A stretch of DNA of 64,000 bases from Strongylocentrotus droebachiensis (taxonomy: Eukaryota > Echinodermata > Echinoidea > Camarodonta > Strongylocentrotidae). The position numbers and the translations under genes are program-made. The stretch is taken from the NCBI GenBank assembly GCA_035222895.1, contig JAVYIG010000038.1, positions 682,001 through 746,000 of the forward strand. The letters are read 5' to 3'. The notes under the pieces are model-generated. The model was not told the origin of the DNA. It was given only the letters and a program-made list of their open reading frames with translations, and searched no databases. Below, one piece after another: positions 36,457-46,975 of this stretch; position 1 is the stretch's first letter; every line of letters begins with the position of its first letter.

Positions 36457-37301
36457 CACTCTAAGAAAAAAAGGGTGCAAAAAAGGGTGCAAAATAAGAG
36501 TTTGCACCCTTTACATAAAAATGAACCCTATTGAAGGAAAAGGGGTTCAAAAAAGGGTGCAATATAAGATTTTGCACCCTTCCCACAAAAATGAACCCTA
36601 ACAACCCAAAAAGGTGCAAAATAAAAGTTTGCATATTGCATGCATATTCATGATTACTTTCCACGTGTTCACATAAAAATACATTTATCATATGATTTGT
36701 TAAGCAAATTATGACAATGCACATCAATTTTGTGATTTGTATTTTCCTACAGCAATCATTAACCAATATATTATTTTGTCTGATCATGTTACAATTACAT
36801 TCACGTTTTAGCAATATATATATTGATTATATGATTACTAACCAAGAAACATCATGCATGTTTAATATGTATATGTGTACGAGCAAATGTCACGAGTATT
36901 CCTCGATGATGGGTGCAGGATTGCACCTTTTAAAGGGTGCATGATTGAACCCCTTAAGGTGCTGCTATTGCATCGGTTTGCACCCCTAAAGGAGCAGGAT
37001 TGAACCATTAAGGGTACTAACATGTCTCATAAAAGGTGCATTCTGGCACCCTCCTAAAGGGTGCAGGATTTAACCCCTAAAGGTGCTGCTATTGTTGCAT
37101 CGGTTTGCACCCCTAAAGGTGCAGGATTGAACCATAAAGGGTACTAACATTTCCCCCAAAAGGTTCAATCTGGCACCCTTTTGAAGGGTGCAGGATTGCA
37201 CCTTTAAAAAGGGTGCAGGATTTAACCCCTAAAGGTGCTGCTATTGTTGCATCGGTTTGAACCCCTAAAGGTGCATAGTTGCACCATTTTTTCTTAGTGT
37301 G
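36457..37301. mobile_element. 845-bp inverted-repeat element with GGGTGCA tandem repeats
   Basis: The left end CACTCTAAGAAAAAAAGGGT pairs with the right end ACCATTTTTTCTTAGTGTG with small differences. TA lies outside both ends, so the target duplication may be 2-3 bases. Subterminal sequence is a tandem array in both halves; on the right, a unit containing GGGTGCAGGATT, AACCCCTAAAGGTGCTGCTA and GCATCGGTTTGCACCC repeats about three times. The centre (about 36640-36900) is AT-rich and unrelated. No transposase is encoded. A CACTA-like class is possible from the CAC ends. Confidence 0.72.
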
Positions 37302-37309
37302 TAGAGAAG

Positions 37310-37626
37310 GATATAGGGAGATAGAGAGGGAAGGAGAAGGATAGAGGGTGAAAAGGGAGAGAAAGATAGAGAGAAAGAAAGAAGGAAAGAGGAGGACGCG
37401 GCGCCAGCTATATTTTACAGTAGGCCGTTGTCTCAGAAAAAGACTACATTATTTTAAATTAAAACATGATAAATAAATACATAAATAAATAAAACAAAGG
37501 AGAGAGGGGGAAAGGAAAGACACATGGATGGAGGGAGAGAAAGAGAGGTAGAGAAAAAGAGGGAGAGAAAAAGAGAGAGAGACTGATCCAAACTTAACTA
37601 TCTGAAGAAAGAGGGGAAGGGATGGG

Positions 37627-37676
<50 letters not shown>
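37310..37676. repeat. GA-rich purine tracts
   Basis: Purine-rich sequence with GGGAGAGAAAGA-like words, and a pure (GA)n run of about 38 bases near 37628-37666. ORFs on the other strand rich in SLSLSL are artefacts. Confidence 0.85.
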
Positions 37677-37677
<1 letters not shown>

Positions 37678-38576
37678 GCAGACAGATATATCATTAGCCT
37701 TCGTCAGCATCCAAAATTGAATGTCAAGGTTGTCTTATACTAAAATATTGAAATTCTTTTCATACAGATTTGGTGATATGATGATTAAATGCCTGGTCAT
37801 ACGGGTAAAATTTGTTAGTGATTATTTTAAAGAGCATTAGTCAATCCCTGTTATTTTGACGAGAATTATTACATTTACCATTATTATTGATATAATTATT
37901 TGCATGACAATATAAAAACTCAGGGTGACAGATATTACATGTGTTAGTGTGCAATTTCCTGTAGTAAACCACAATTTTCAATTTAACAGTGTTAATTTTC
38001 AATTTTACAGTGTGTATGATATTTGCCATTTTCTAATATAATAAAACTGTAAAGACAAATCCAAAGTAATACCTTACATACAATACAATTGAATACTGAA
38101 TTTGAGAAAGAGAAAAACGTTAATCATAATGAACTTGAAACAGGTTTTAATATGATGGCATAATACAATTAGGGCTGTGTAGTTATTATCATCTGAAAGT
38201 ATGAAGAAAAAAAAAAGTGAAATGCATTTTAATAACTCTATTGTTATTATCTGTTAATTGACCAATGAAAGGTACAATTAGTTATTAGTTGTTGATGTTT
38301 TGTAGATGGTATGGGATACATATTTCTAATTGCTATACATTCAGGTGTAATCAAAATGAGGCTCTCCCCCAAAGCGATGGCTCGACTTTATAAAGGCTTC
38401 CAATTGAAATTAATAATTATTCATATATTTGTCTGCAACATTTGAGTAACTTTTATTGGGATGTCCATACAGAAGCAACGTATGGACTATAGTCCCCCAA
38501 AAAAACTTCCTCTCTTCCTCCTTTCCTCCCCCCCCCCCCCCACTCCCTGGATTGACGACGATATAATTAGTCTTAC
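37677..38576. other. AT-rich non-coding stretch
   Basis: No gene, repeat family or motif was recognised, apart from a C run at about 38528-38540 next to the orphan exon. Confidence 0.5.
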
Positions 38577-38689
38577 CTGTCATCATGTTTCTCATCGCTG
38601 GATGGAAATGGACGATGGAAATGTCAAAAGCTATGGGCCTGTCATCGTCAGGAGAACTAATAGGGTCTACCATGACTTCACCGTGTAGC
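38577..38689 (-). CDS. Orphan internal exon of an unidentified minus-strand gene
   Basis: On the minus strand the acceptor GTGTAACTGAATAG precedes 113 bases that are open in one phase, ending in CAG before a GTAAGACT donor. The peptide reads LHGEVMVDPISSPDD, then DRPIAFDISIVHFHPAMRNM and MTG. Composition and codon use look like real coding sequence, unlike the surrounding AT-rich DNA. Both flanking phases are 1, so the exon needs partners that I could not place. A possible initiator exon at 40462..40445 (MQEAKE, donor GTAAGC) is in phase 0 and cannot join directly. I do not recognise the peptide. Confidence 0.5.
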
Positions 38690-40975
38690 CTATTCAGTTA
38701 CACTGACCTTTTTAGAATGCTATTAGTGGACAAACGTCATTCAAGAAAACGAGCCATGGTCATCTAACTTTCAGAACGGTTGTATTTGAATAGGGTCAGT
38801 TGCAGAGGCGTAGCTACAGGGATAAGGGGATTACATGCCCCCGATCGCTCGGCGGAAAAAAAATAAAATAAAAAGGGAGGAAAGAACGGGAGAAGGGGAA
38901 AGGAACGTGAAATTAAAAGATGTAAAATCCCCTGTCACCCTCTCGAAGGCCTTTAAATTGGATGCATCTTTTGAGATAATGTGCCCGTGCCCCCGCTCCC
39001 TTCAAACGATGCCACCCCCCCCCCCCACCCCCCTGAATTCCGGGACCCACGCTACGCCTCTGTGTGGTTGTAATCGACGCGGTGTTTATTACATTGCGGT
39101 GAAGACATTGATGTATAATGAGTATAACAGTCGTTATATGATAACTTATTTATGATTTCTGGAATTCATTAATTGATGTACCGAATGGCTGTTATGGTGA
39201 TTATGAAAGCAATGAACACATGATGAATGGATCAATACTCGTGCAGATATCAAATTTGACTAAACGTGTTATGAACAAAGCCAACTACTATAAGTTCATA
39301 CTACGAAGTGTTTATGGTAATTATCCTTGCTAACGCTATATTGTAGCCTGGGTCGGGGCACTTCTGACATAAAGAAGAAAAAAGAAAAGCAAATAAAACA
39401 AATAAAGAACGGAGGAGAACAAAAAGACATGAACAGAGAGACAGAGAGAGACGGAGAGAGAGAGAGAGAGAGAAAGAGGGATGCATAAGAACACATTCCT
39501 CACAGATGGACCATTCGAACCCCCCACCCCCCCCCCCCCCCTGTCTATAGGTCTAGTTAGCACATCACTGGGAAAAAAGTCCTGGATCCCCAATTTGTAA
39601 TCGGGGCTTTTACTTTTCTTTGGTTGAATTTCATACTTCCTCTTTACACATCAGAGAGTTGACTCACAAAGCACTGAATACTGTATAATTCTCGAAATGA
39701 AATTAATCATTTGGTATATTCTATGTAGCCCTTAAAAGCGAATGTATATTATAATTGTATATATATGTTTGTGTTTGTGTGTGTGTATGTGTGTGTATAT
39801 GAAATATAAAGGAACGTTCATGAACCACATAATTATTATAAACAATTAGGATACACTCAAAAGGAGCGTTTAAAAAAAAATTACAAGCTCTTTCGATTTA
39901 ATCTCTTCAGGGCTTCAGGTATGAAGCTGTGAACTCTATATTTCCTTTACTTTATATTTCATTAATCTAACACTTTATCTCGTCGAAACTCTGCTCTCCG
40001 TTCCTCTTAACAATTTGTGATATATAATAAAATACTAATATATAACAATGACACGCCAACCAACATACCATGAACTTGCCATTCATCCGAGAAGTGATTC
40101 CAGTTTACAATGCATATACAAACAAAGATTCCAATGAATAAATCCAGAAGATAAACGAGTAACAATTATCAGCAGAAGGCATTCATGATGATTATTATAA
40201 TCCTATGAGTTGAGTAATCATTTTGTGGCACAGCACAGGAGGATCCCTCCAAAATATATTGTCGTTCACCTCTCTCAAATTACATCGGTGTATGGAAGAA
40301 AATAGTCCTACTATGTCCCTCACACGGGGCAAAGCGATGAAGTGAAGTGCATGGACTGAGGTATTTTGCTAGCTGACGACCGATAAATTCCGATACAGCG
40401 CGAGATGGATGCGATCGATTAATCGTGTACCCATTTATGCTTACCTCTTTCGCCTCTTGCATTGTCTGTTATACCAGCATTGACGGTTATTGATTAGGCA
40501 GATCCGCCTTCCTCGCGATACAGCTATCGAAGTGTTGATGTAGTCTTCACTGTCTTGCCGGAAGGAAGAAGTATAGATTGGAAGGAGGATGGTGGCGCTA
40601 TTCATTTTAAGGAGCAATGGAAAGATGAATTCACCACGTTTAAACCACCCCCCCTCTTTCTCGGTGTCTCCATTTTTCCATTTTTATATTTACAGTTATA
40701 CTTTTATTTTGCATGCAGCTTTAAACATCACCCCTTTTTTGACGATTCCCGGAAACCGCCCCTCCCCCCTCCCATATTTTTCGCTTAGCTGTTTTAAACA
40801 CTACACAGAGAATATATGTAACCCAATATTTTACAATAATATTTCTAATGATGAAAGCTAAATATTATTATTTTTATTCTTTTTTCCCTTCCTATCGGGG
40901 GGGGGGGGGGGGACTAGAACACTACAGTGTACCATTTTACCCAATAATTACATAATTGTGTATGTTAGGAACGTG
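38690..40975. other. Non-coding stretch with a MITE and simple repeats
   Basis: Contains the element at 38803-39062, a (GA)n tract at about 39436-39478, poly-C at about 39525-39541, (GT)n at about 39767-39795, and poly-G at 40898-40911. No exon apart from the weak MQEAKE start candidate near 40462 was found. Confidence 0.5.
38803..39062. mobile_element. 260-bp inverted-repeat element, CAGAGGCGTAGC ends
   Basis: CAGAGGCGTAGC at the left end pairs with GCTACGCCTCTG at the right end, except for one extra base (ACGC). The flanking eight bases (GTCAGTTG and TGTGGTTG) match only partly, so the target duplication is uncertain. The interior is A-rich and C-rich filler. Confidence 0.65.
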
Positions 40976-41110
40976 GAGGCGTCGTGGTATAGTGGTTCAT
41001 TCACTTGAACCTTAACTCTAGGATTGAGGGTTAAAATTCAAGCCCTATACTAATGTCCTTTAATTCACGAGACATTAATGCAATCTCCACCCAGAGGTAC
41101 TTATCAGAAA
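40976..41110 (+). mobile_element. SINE head fragment
   Basis: CGTCGTGGTATAGTGGTTCA (A-box region), a GGGTTAAAATTCAAGCC B-box-like stretch, then CTAATGTCCTTTAATTCACG and CTCCACCCAG, as in the SINE family here. The tail is missing and replaced by the tandem repeats that follow. Confidence 0.65.
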
Positions 41111-41114
41111 TGTA

Positions 41115-41315
41115 AAGGGGGTAATTATGAGAAGGGGAATGGGCACTTATGAGAATGAAAAGGGACACTTTTCATAGGTTAAAAGGGGCATTTATGAATA
41201 AGGGGAAGAATCGAGCTCTTATTTAATGGGGGCACTTATCATAAGGAAAATAGGGACACACGTGAAAATAAAAGGTGCGCTTATCGGAGTTAAAAAAGGG
41301 GTAGTTATTTTTTTT
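41115..41315. repeat. Degenerate short tandem repeat (AAAGGGGCACTTATGA)n
   Basis: About seven diverged copies of a 20-35-base unit containing GGGCACTTATGA or close variants. Non-coding. Confidence 0.65.
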
Positions 41316-41945
41316 TAAGGCTGGCAATCTGAAAATATTATTATGGCTATATACTGTTTTTTCGTCAGTGATGATTAGATGGCGCTGTTTCTTTTCCTCT
41401 GGCTCGAATATTGATTCAGTGGGTATCACAGCTTTCGTTCATTCGATGGTGCGGGTCAATAATTTAGGTGTCGACCATTAATAGGATGCAAATATTTTAT
41501 TAACAATCGAGGTTAACTGTGCAGTGCTAAACTATACTTTTCCTTCCCTTCCTCTCCAAGAGAGAGAGAGAGAAAAAGAGAGAAGGCGTTTAGACCTATA
41601 TAATTCTATTATGAGTGGTATCTATTTGTGGCTTTTATGAAAGCCAACAGAGCACGCAGATGATCTTCATTCCCCGGTAAATTATTTAAACTCTTATCTT
41701 TAATTTTCAACCTTGAAAACAACCTTTTCCTCTCTCGTACATATTTCTTACATACCATTAAATAATGTAAACAAGGAGTTATAGGTCCTTCAATATAACT
41801 GGTAGTGGCCGTGAGATGGCGCTAGTGAAGCTGAGTCGGAGCTCCATGGATACAGTAAACTCTGCGGTACTCAATTAGCTAAATGCTACCAGTCGTTAGT
41901 TTATTGATTTTTCATCGTGACTGTCCCTTCTGTGTATCTCTCTAG

Positions 41946-42412
41946 CTCTGATAACGAGCTCAATGCTAAAACGCAGAGCAAAGAGTCTAACCATTCACGG
42001 CAGCCGATATTAACACAAAACTGTAATAATGGGACGGAACGTCAGTATTACTTCATGAATTGTTGTCTTCCGAACTATGAATGCAACTTGAATGATGTGT
42101 ATAAATATGGAAATGAAACAAAGTCTACAATGAAGCGTAAGTTTCATCGTTAAAATGCTTTTAGTATTGATTTTGAGCATGCATGATGTATTTGTTGTCG
42201 GAACTTTTGAATCGAGTGAATCGGGATGTAGGTCTAGTCCCACTAGTTTTAAATTGAGTTGCCTTGGTGTGTGTGTGTGTGTGAATTGGGTTTTTACAGA
42301 CTGGGGACGGTCCTTTAACACCACCATCCGGCTTTGGCTTTTGGCTTTTGTTATACTTGTGAATGTAGCATACATAGCAGCATTACAGCCGTGGCATCGT
42401 TGTTGTTGTTAG
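41946..42412 (+). CDS. Candidate exon pair, small cysteine-rich membrane protein or 5' end of RGS gene
   Basis: Exon 41946..42136 follows the acceptor CTTCTGTGTATCTCTCTAG and ends at a GTAAGT donor. It encodes NAKTQSKESNHSRQPILTQN, then NCNNGTERQYYFMNCCLPNY and ECNLNDVYKYGNE. CC-x5-CN resembles the closing motif of three-finger (Ly6 or TGF-beta-receptor-like) ectodomains. Exon 42300..42412, after TTGGGTTTTTACAG, is in phase and encodes a hydrophobic helix (LWLLAFVILVNVAYIAAL) and HRCCC, then TAG. So this may be the 3' end of a small membrane protein whose earlier exons I could not find. Alternatively the donor at 42137 is also phase-compatible with the RGS exon at 49371. Both readings are inference. 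Confidence 0.38.
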
Positions 42413-42503
42413 TATACTTTGTGTATTAAAAACTGTTCAGAACTGTTCAGAGTCGGACGACCTCTATTGATTCTCAACATTTCAAACAAAACTCAACTGA
42501 GTT

Positions 42504-42701
42504 TATAAGGGGATTCACTAGGTACAGACAGGAAGGATTAGATCTCAGACAGGAATTGGGTTAAAACACCTTTAATAAGGCGACAACGGCCTTAGAAACA
42601 ACAATCAGAATCTTACAGACAATCGTCCATTTTCTCCTCTCTCGATCCCTATCCCGATCATATCGGTATCGGTATCGGTTATCACGATATCGATCCCTAT
42701 A
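42504..42701 (-). repeat. 3' LTR
   Basis: 198 bases identical to 48889-49086 except one G/A difference. It contains a (GATACC)-type repeat (CGGTATCGGTATCGG on plus). Begins and ends with TATA. Confidence 0.95.
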
Positions 42702-42713
42702 CTCTCCCCCACC
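42702..42713 (-). promoter_or_regulatory. Polypurine tract
   Basis: CTCTCCCCCACC on plus reads GGTGGGGGAGAG on the element strand, directly next to the 3' LTR, the expected site for priming plus-strand DNA synthesis. Confidence 0.8.
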
Positions 42714-44053
42714 AAAAATACCCTACGGGGTTTTTTCAAATATTATTCAAACTTTCCAAACTGCTCATAAAACAAGCCAAATCTCGCCCGAGACATAAAC
42801 ATGTGAAGCAACAATATTGCAACCAAGCGCGCGGACAGACAAAACAGACGACCACCAGTTCTCTTAATTTGCTGTGATCGCTATCGACTCTTTCTATGTT
42901 GAGTTCAGGGTAAATCTATACACTCAGTTCGCTTGTCTGCGCAAGATACCATCAGTACTCAAAAAATGTACACTGTAAGAATAACGAACACCGCACCCCA
43001 AAGGATAGCTTTTCCCCGCAAAACAGAGATGCAAAAGACATAATGCCAAAAACCAACAAGAAAAAACGTCCAAATACAGATTATCGTCTGAACATGTTCA
43101 AACATATCCATGAATACCTTTTCAAAAAAAAATCAATATAAGTAACACAGCACCAGCACAGCTGAGTGCTCTTTTGTTTGACTTCTTTCTAAAAGAAATA
43201 ACCCTTAGACAAATTTGTAATTTAGCCCTACCTGCATGACTAAAGTGTAGGATGAACGACAACTAAACATACTTTGTAACCTCTATTAATTTAGATCCGT
43301 TCAGCAGGTCCGGCAAAAAACATTTAAATATATATAACAATATATATATATATATTGTTATACCCAATGTCAGGTCAGATATAGTGTTTACCAAAGTGTA
43401 GGATGTTAGCAAAACTAACATCTGTATATGTGTAAATTATAAACTACACTCAATTGGTAGTCCTTTTGTTTTGTTTTTTCTTTTGATACACAAATCCTGT
43501 GTACATACTGTATAACAATTTCATGTGCACAAAATTCAGTGTACCTGTATAACTCTGAGTAAAAACACTAGATGCAAAGACGGAAATTTCGCAGGGAATC
43601 ACAAGTTTATATACAGCTCCAATTTTCAACAATTTCCAACCGGTTGTATTTATCCTTTAACTGTAAAGATAAGGATCCGACATGTTAATATTATAATAGT
43701 CATCAACAATTCTGAAGAGTGCATAATTCTGCACGAGCCAGAATTAAAGCACATGGGCACGCACCAATATAAATGGTTGACATTAAACATACAACATCAG
43801 TTGAAATAAGAGTCTGTTAGAATCTATATTAAGAGTCCAGATCAATTAAACTTAGCGTCCATTTAGTTTCTATCGCGATCCATAGCCCAACTGTGACAGT
43901 CCCGCTCTCGATCAAACTGCAATCTTACTCGGCTATAGAGGTAAGTCAATGTAATCGTGAGTCGCGAACTTTCAACCAGTCCTGATCCAATATGCTACAA
44001 TAATCGACAATTTTAACAGCGTTGACAACATGCGAAGTCTATGTTCGAAGTAA
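42714..44053 (-). other. Non-coding 3' region of the retrotransposon
   Basis: About 1.3 kb between the pol stop and the polypurine tract, without an envelope-like or other ORF of note. A palindrome built of TAACAATATATA and its partner (about 43335-43362) could form a hairpin. Confidence 0.7.
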
Positions 44054-46960
44054 TTAGCACCTTTTCAATTGGTCCACATGAACAATGCGAGTTACTTTCT
44101 TGTTAGCAGCGTTCACCACAAGGAAATTCACTGGGGTTAGTTTCTTCTGCACAACAAACGGCCCAGTCCATCGTGGTGCTAGCTTAGCTGAGAAGTTCTT
44201 TTTCGCATTTGACAGAGGTTTAGTCTTCACCATGACTTGGCTTCCTTCAGTGATGCGGCACTCATCACGGCTCTGGTCGTAGTATTGTTTGGAGCTACTA
44301 ACAGCGCGTCGACGATTGTGTGCGATTTCTTCTTGCGTAGGAATGTCTTTGTTCCCCTCAGTCTGCAGGCGGTTAGTCAAGGGAGAAGTCAAGCGCCGTC
44401 CAAACATAACTACTGATGGTTCTACACCAAGTGTGTCATGACTACTGCTGTTCAGGGCAAACGCGAGTTCAGCGAGATGAACATCCCACTGTCGATGGTC
44501 AGATCCGGTGTAAGCTTGAAGCATGGCCTTGATGTTACGATTCACCCTTTCAACCCAGTTCGTTTGGGGGTGATATGGCGTGATGAAGATCTGCTCTATC
44601 CCCCAGTCCGTGCAGACAGCTCGCAGAACCTTCCCTCTGAATTGGGGGCCATTGTCCGAGAGCAGGGCTCCTGGAGGTCCATATCTGCAGAACAGCTCCC
44701 TCACTAGAGTGGTTGCAACCGACTGGCTGGTAGCTGACTTCAAAGGCAGAATCTCCACAAACTTTGAGAAATGGTCGACAGCCACCAGAATATACTCATG
44801 CCCAGCATATGACTTTGGCAAAGGCCCCATGAGATCTACACCAACCTTTTCCCAAGGCCTCGTGGAGGTACTAGACAACATCTTCCCTTGACGTCTCTGG
44901 TAAGAAGGCTTTGTTTGAAGACAAACCTTACAACTGCGAATAAAGCTTCTTACAGACTGCGACATACCACTCCACCAGAGACCCATTGACTTCAACCTTT
45001 GAAGTGTCTTCTTTCTCCCAAGATGCCCAGCTATTGGCTTGCAATGACACTCAACTAACACTGCATTCTGAAGTACCTTGGGGATAACTACACATTCATT
45101 CTTATACAACACCACTCCCTTCAAACTGAAATCTGAAATCTTCTGAACAGGACCTTGATCCTCCCCACCACCATTCTTTTGCTTTTCAAGGATCTGAATG
45201 ATTGGCAAAAGATCTGGGTCACTCTGTTGTGCCCTCAGGACAGAATCCTTTGTCAAATCCAAAGGAAGAACGACATCCGTGGCCTCTGACTTGCCAACAC
45301 AAGATGGGCAAGAGTATTTGTCTACCTCCTCCGCCTCTTGAGAACCAATATGGACACAAACCTGGTGATACCACTTATCACAATCATCACATTGTACCCA
45401 ACTAACTGACTCATCATCCGGGGAAATGCAATCACTGGCCGCACATAAGTCCTTTTCATGTCCGTCATAGACTCGATCCGACAAAACCCTGTTTACAACT
45501 CCCACCAAAGGGGCAACACCTTTCTCAGGAATCCTAGATAGTGCGTCCGGGACATGATGTTGCTTTCCAGGCCTGTATATCACCTGAAACCGAAAATCCT
45601 GAAGCCTCAGAATCCAACGAGCAAGTCGCCCATTTTGCTTCTTCTTCCGAAATAACCAGCAAAGCGCCTGGTGGTCCGTTATTACACGACACTCTCTACC
45701 TTCCAGATATGGCCGCCATTTCTCTAGGGCCCATACTACAGCCAAACACTCCTTCTCAGTAGTACTATAATTCCTTTCTGCAGCAGACAAAGACCGACTC
45801 GCATAGGCGATAGTTCTCGTCCCAGACGGTTGCTGCTGGATCAGGACTGCACCGACCCCAACATTGCTGGCATCTGTGTGTACAGCAAACCTGGATTCTT
45901 CATCAGGGTAGCCTAGTATTGGCTCAGTGAGGAGGCTCTCCTTCAAGGCCTGAAAAGCACGAGTGCAGTCAGCAGTCCAATTCCAGGGAACACCTTTCTT
46001 CTTCAATCCATGAAGAGGTGCAGCAACCTCTGAGAAGCTAGGAATGAATTTCTGATACCATCCGGCCATCCCAAGGAACCTCTCTAATTCCTTGATCGAC
46101 CTAGGTTGGGGATAGTTAACAATGGTAGACACCTTCTCGGGGTCCACCTTGAGTCCATTTGAGCTGACAACATGGCCAAGATATTTCATTTCTTGGCAGA
46201 CAAACTGACATTTCTCAGTATTTACGGTCAGACCCGCTTGTCGCAAGCAACCAAAGATCTCCTGGAGATCAGAGATGTGCTGCTCAATATCCGGAGAGAA
46301 ACACACAATGTCGTCCAAGTAGACATAGCAATTTCGCCCTATCAGGCCATCAAGCACCTTAGACATCAACCGTTGGAAACTGGCAGGACCATTCACCACA
46401 CCGAAAGGAAGGACCTTGAAGTGGAATAGACCCCTATGACAAACAAAAGCAGTCTTCTCCTCATCCTCACCTGCAACGCCCATCTGCCAGTATCCACTGC
46501 GCAGATCTAATGATGAGAAAACCGAGGCACCATGCAGAGAGCTCAAAATGTCATCCACTGTACTGGGGAAGGCATCAATCTTTGTCACTGTATTCAATTT
46601 CCGGTAATCGACACACATCCTGTACTTCCCGTTCTTCTTAGGAACCATCACTACAGGAGCGGCCCAAGGTGAATCTGAAGGCTCAATCTTCCCCATGTCC
46701 AGAAGCTTATCCAACTCTTCATCAAGAGCTTGTCTTTTCTCAGGACTCACCTTGTACGGGTGAGAGCGGATGGGGGAAGCCCCTCCTACATCAATTCTAT
46801 GAATAGCCATGTTCGTATGACCAGGTACCTCACTAAACACAGTTGGGAAGTCTTGAAACACCTGATCCAATTTCTGTCTATCTGTTTCAGTTAGATCAAG
46901 TTTCTTCATCTCATCCTCAGCGTGGGGATAAGTATCGACTTCTTCTCCAACATGTGACAT
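44054..46960 (-). CDS. pol: Retrotransposon pol: RT, RNase H, PHD-type finger, integrase
   Basis: The 968-residue frame starts at the first ATG after the UAG that ends gag, and is in the same frame as gag. Reverse transcriptase spans about 75-265 with LDLRSGYWQ (151-159) and the catalytic YLDD (214-217). RNase H spans about 355-475 with HTDAS (D363) and DALSR. A C4HC3 set (C506, C511, C524, C527, H532, C535, C551, C554) forms a PHD-like finger. Integrase has an HHCC zinc knuckle (H639, H646, C677, C680) and the acidic triad D709, D769, E804. The motif after PYHPQ reads TNWVER, lacking the usual Gly, so only 34 residues separate D769 and E804 instead of the typical 35. No frameshift or internal stop was found. 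It supplies replication and insertion enzymes of the element. Confidence 0.95.
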   Translation of the reverse strand: MSHVGEEVDTYPHAEDEMKKLDLTETDRQKLDQVFQDFPTVFSEVPGHTNMAIHRIDVGGASPIRSHPYKVSPEKRQALDEELDKLLDMGKIEPSDSPWAAPVVMVPKKNGKYRMCVDYRKLNTVTKIDAFPSTVDDILSSLHGASVFSSLDLRSGYWQMGVAGEDEEKTAFVCHRGLFHFKVLPFGVVNGPASFQRLMSKVLDGLIGRNCYVYLDDIVCFSPDIEQHISDLQEIFGCLRQAGLTVNTEKCQFVCQEMKYLGHVVSSNGLKVDPEKVSTIVNYPQPRSIKELERFLGMAGWYQKFIPSFSEVAAPLHGLKKKGVPWNWTADCTRAFQALKESLLTEPILGYPDEESRFAVHTDASNVGVGAVLIQQQPSGTRTIAYASRSLSAAERNYSTTEKECLAVVWALEKWRPYLEGRECRVITDHQALCWLFRKKKQNGRLARWILRLQDFRFQVIYRPGKQHHVPDALSRIPEKGVAPLVGVVNRVLSDRVYDGHEKDLCAASDCISPDDESVSWVQCDDCDKWYHQVCVHIGSQEAEEVDKYSCPSCVGKSEATDVVLPLDLTKDSVLRAQQSDPDLLPIIQILEKQKNGGGEDQGPVQKISDFSLKGVVLYKNECVVIPKVLQNAVLVECHCKPIAGHLGRKKTLQRLKSMGLWWSGMSQSVRSFIRSCKVCLQTKPSYQRRQGKMLSSTSTRPWEKVGVDLMGPLPKSYAGHEYILVAVDHFSKFVEILPLKSATSQSVATTLVRELFCRYGPPGALLSDNGPQFRGKVLRAVCTDWGIEQIFITPYHPQTNWVERVNRNIKAMLQAYTGSDHRQWDVHLAELAFALNSSSHDTLGVEPSVVMFGRRLTSPLTNRLQTEGNKDIPTQEEIAHNRRRAVSSSKQYYDQSRDECRITEGSQVMVKTKPLSNAKKNFSAKLAPRWTGPFVVQKKLTPVNFLVVNAANKKVTRIVHVDQLKRC

Positions 46961-46975
46961 CTCCTGCCCTCCATT

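Noticed and set aside
36457..37301. CRISPR array suggested by regular short repeats
   Set aside because: The repeats are diverged, lack unique spacers of constant length and sit inside inverted transposon ends; the genome is eukaryotic.
40445..40462. Initiator exon MQEAKE with a GTAAGC donor on the minus strand
   Set aside because: Too short to support alone, and its phase does not fit the only nearby exon candidate (38689..38577).
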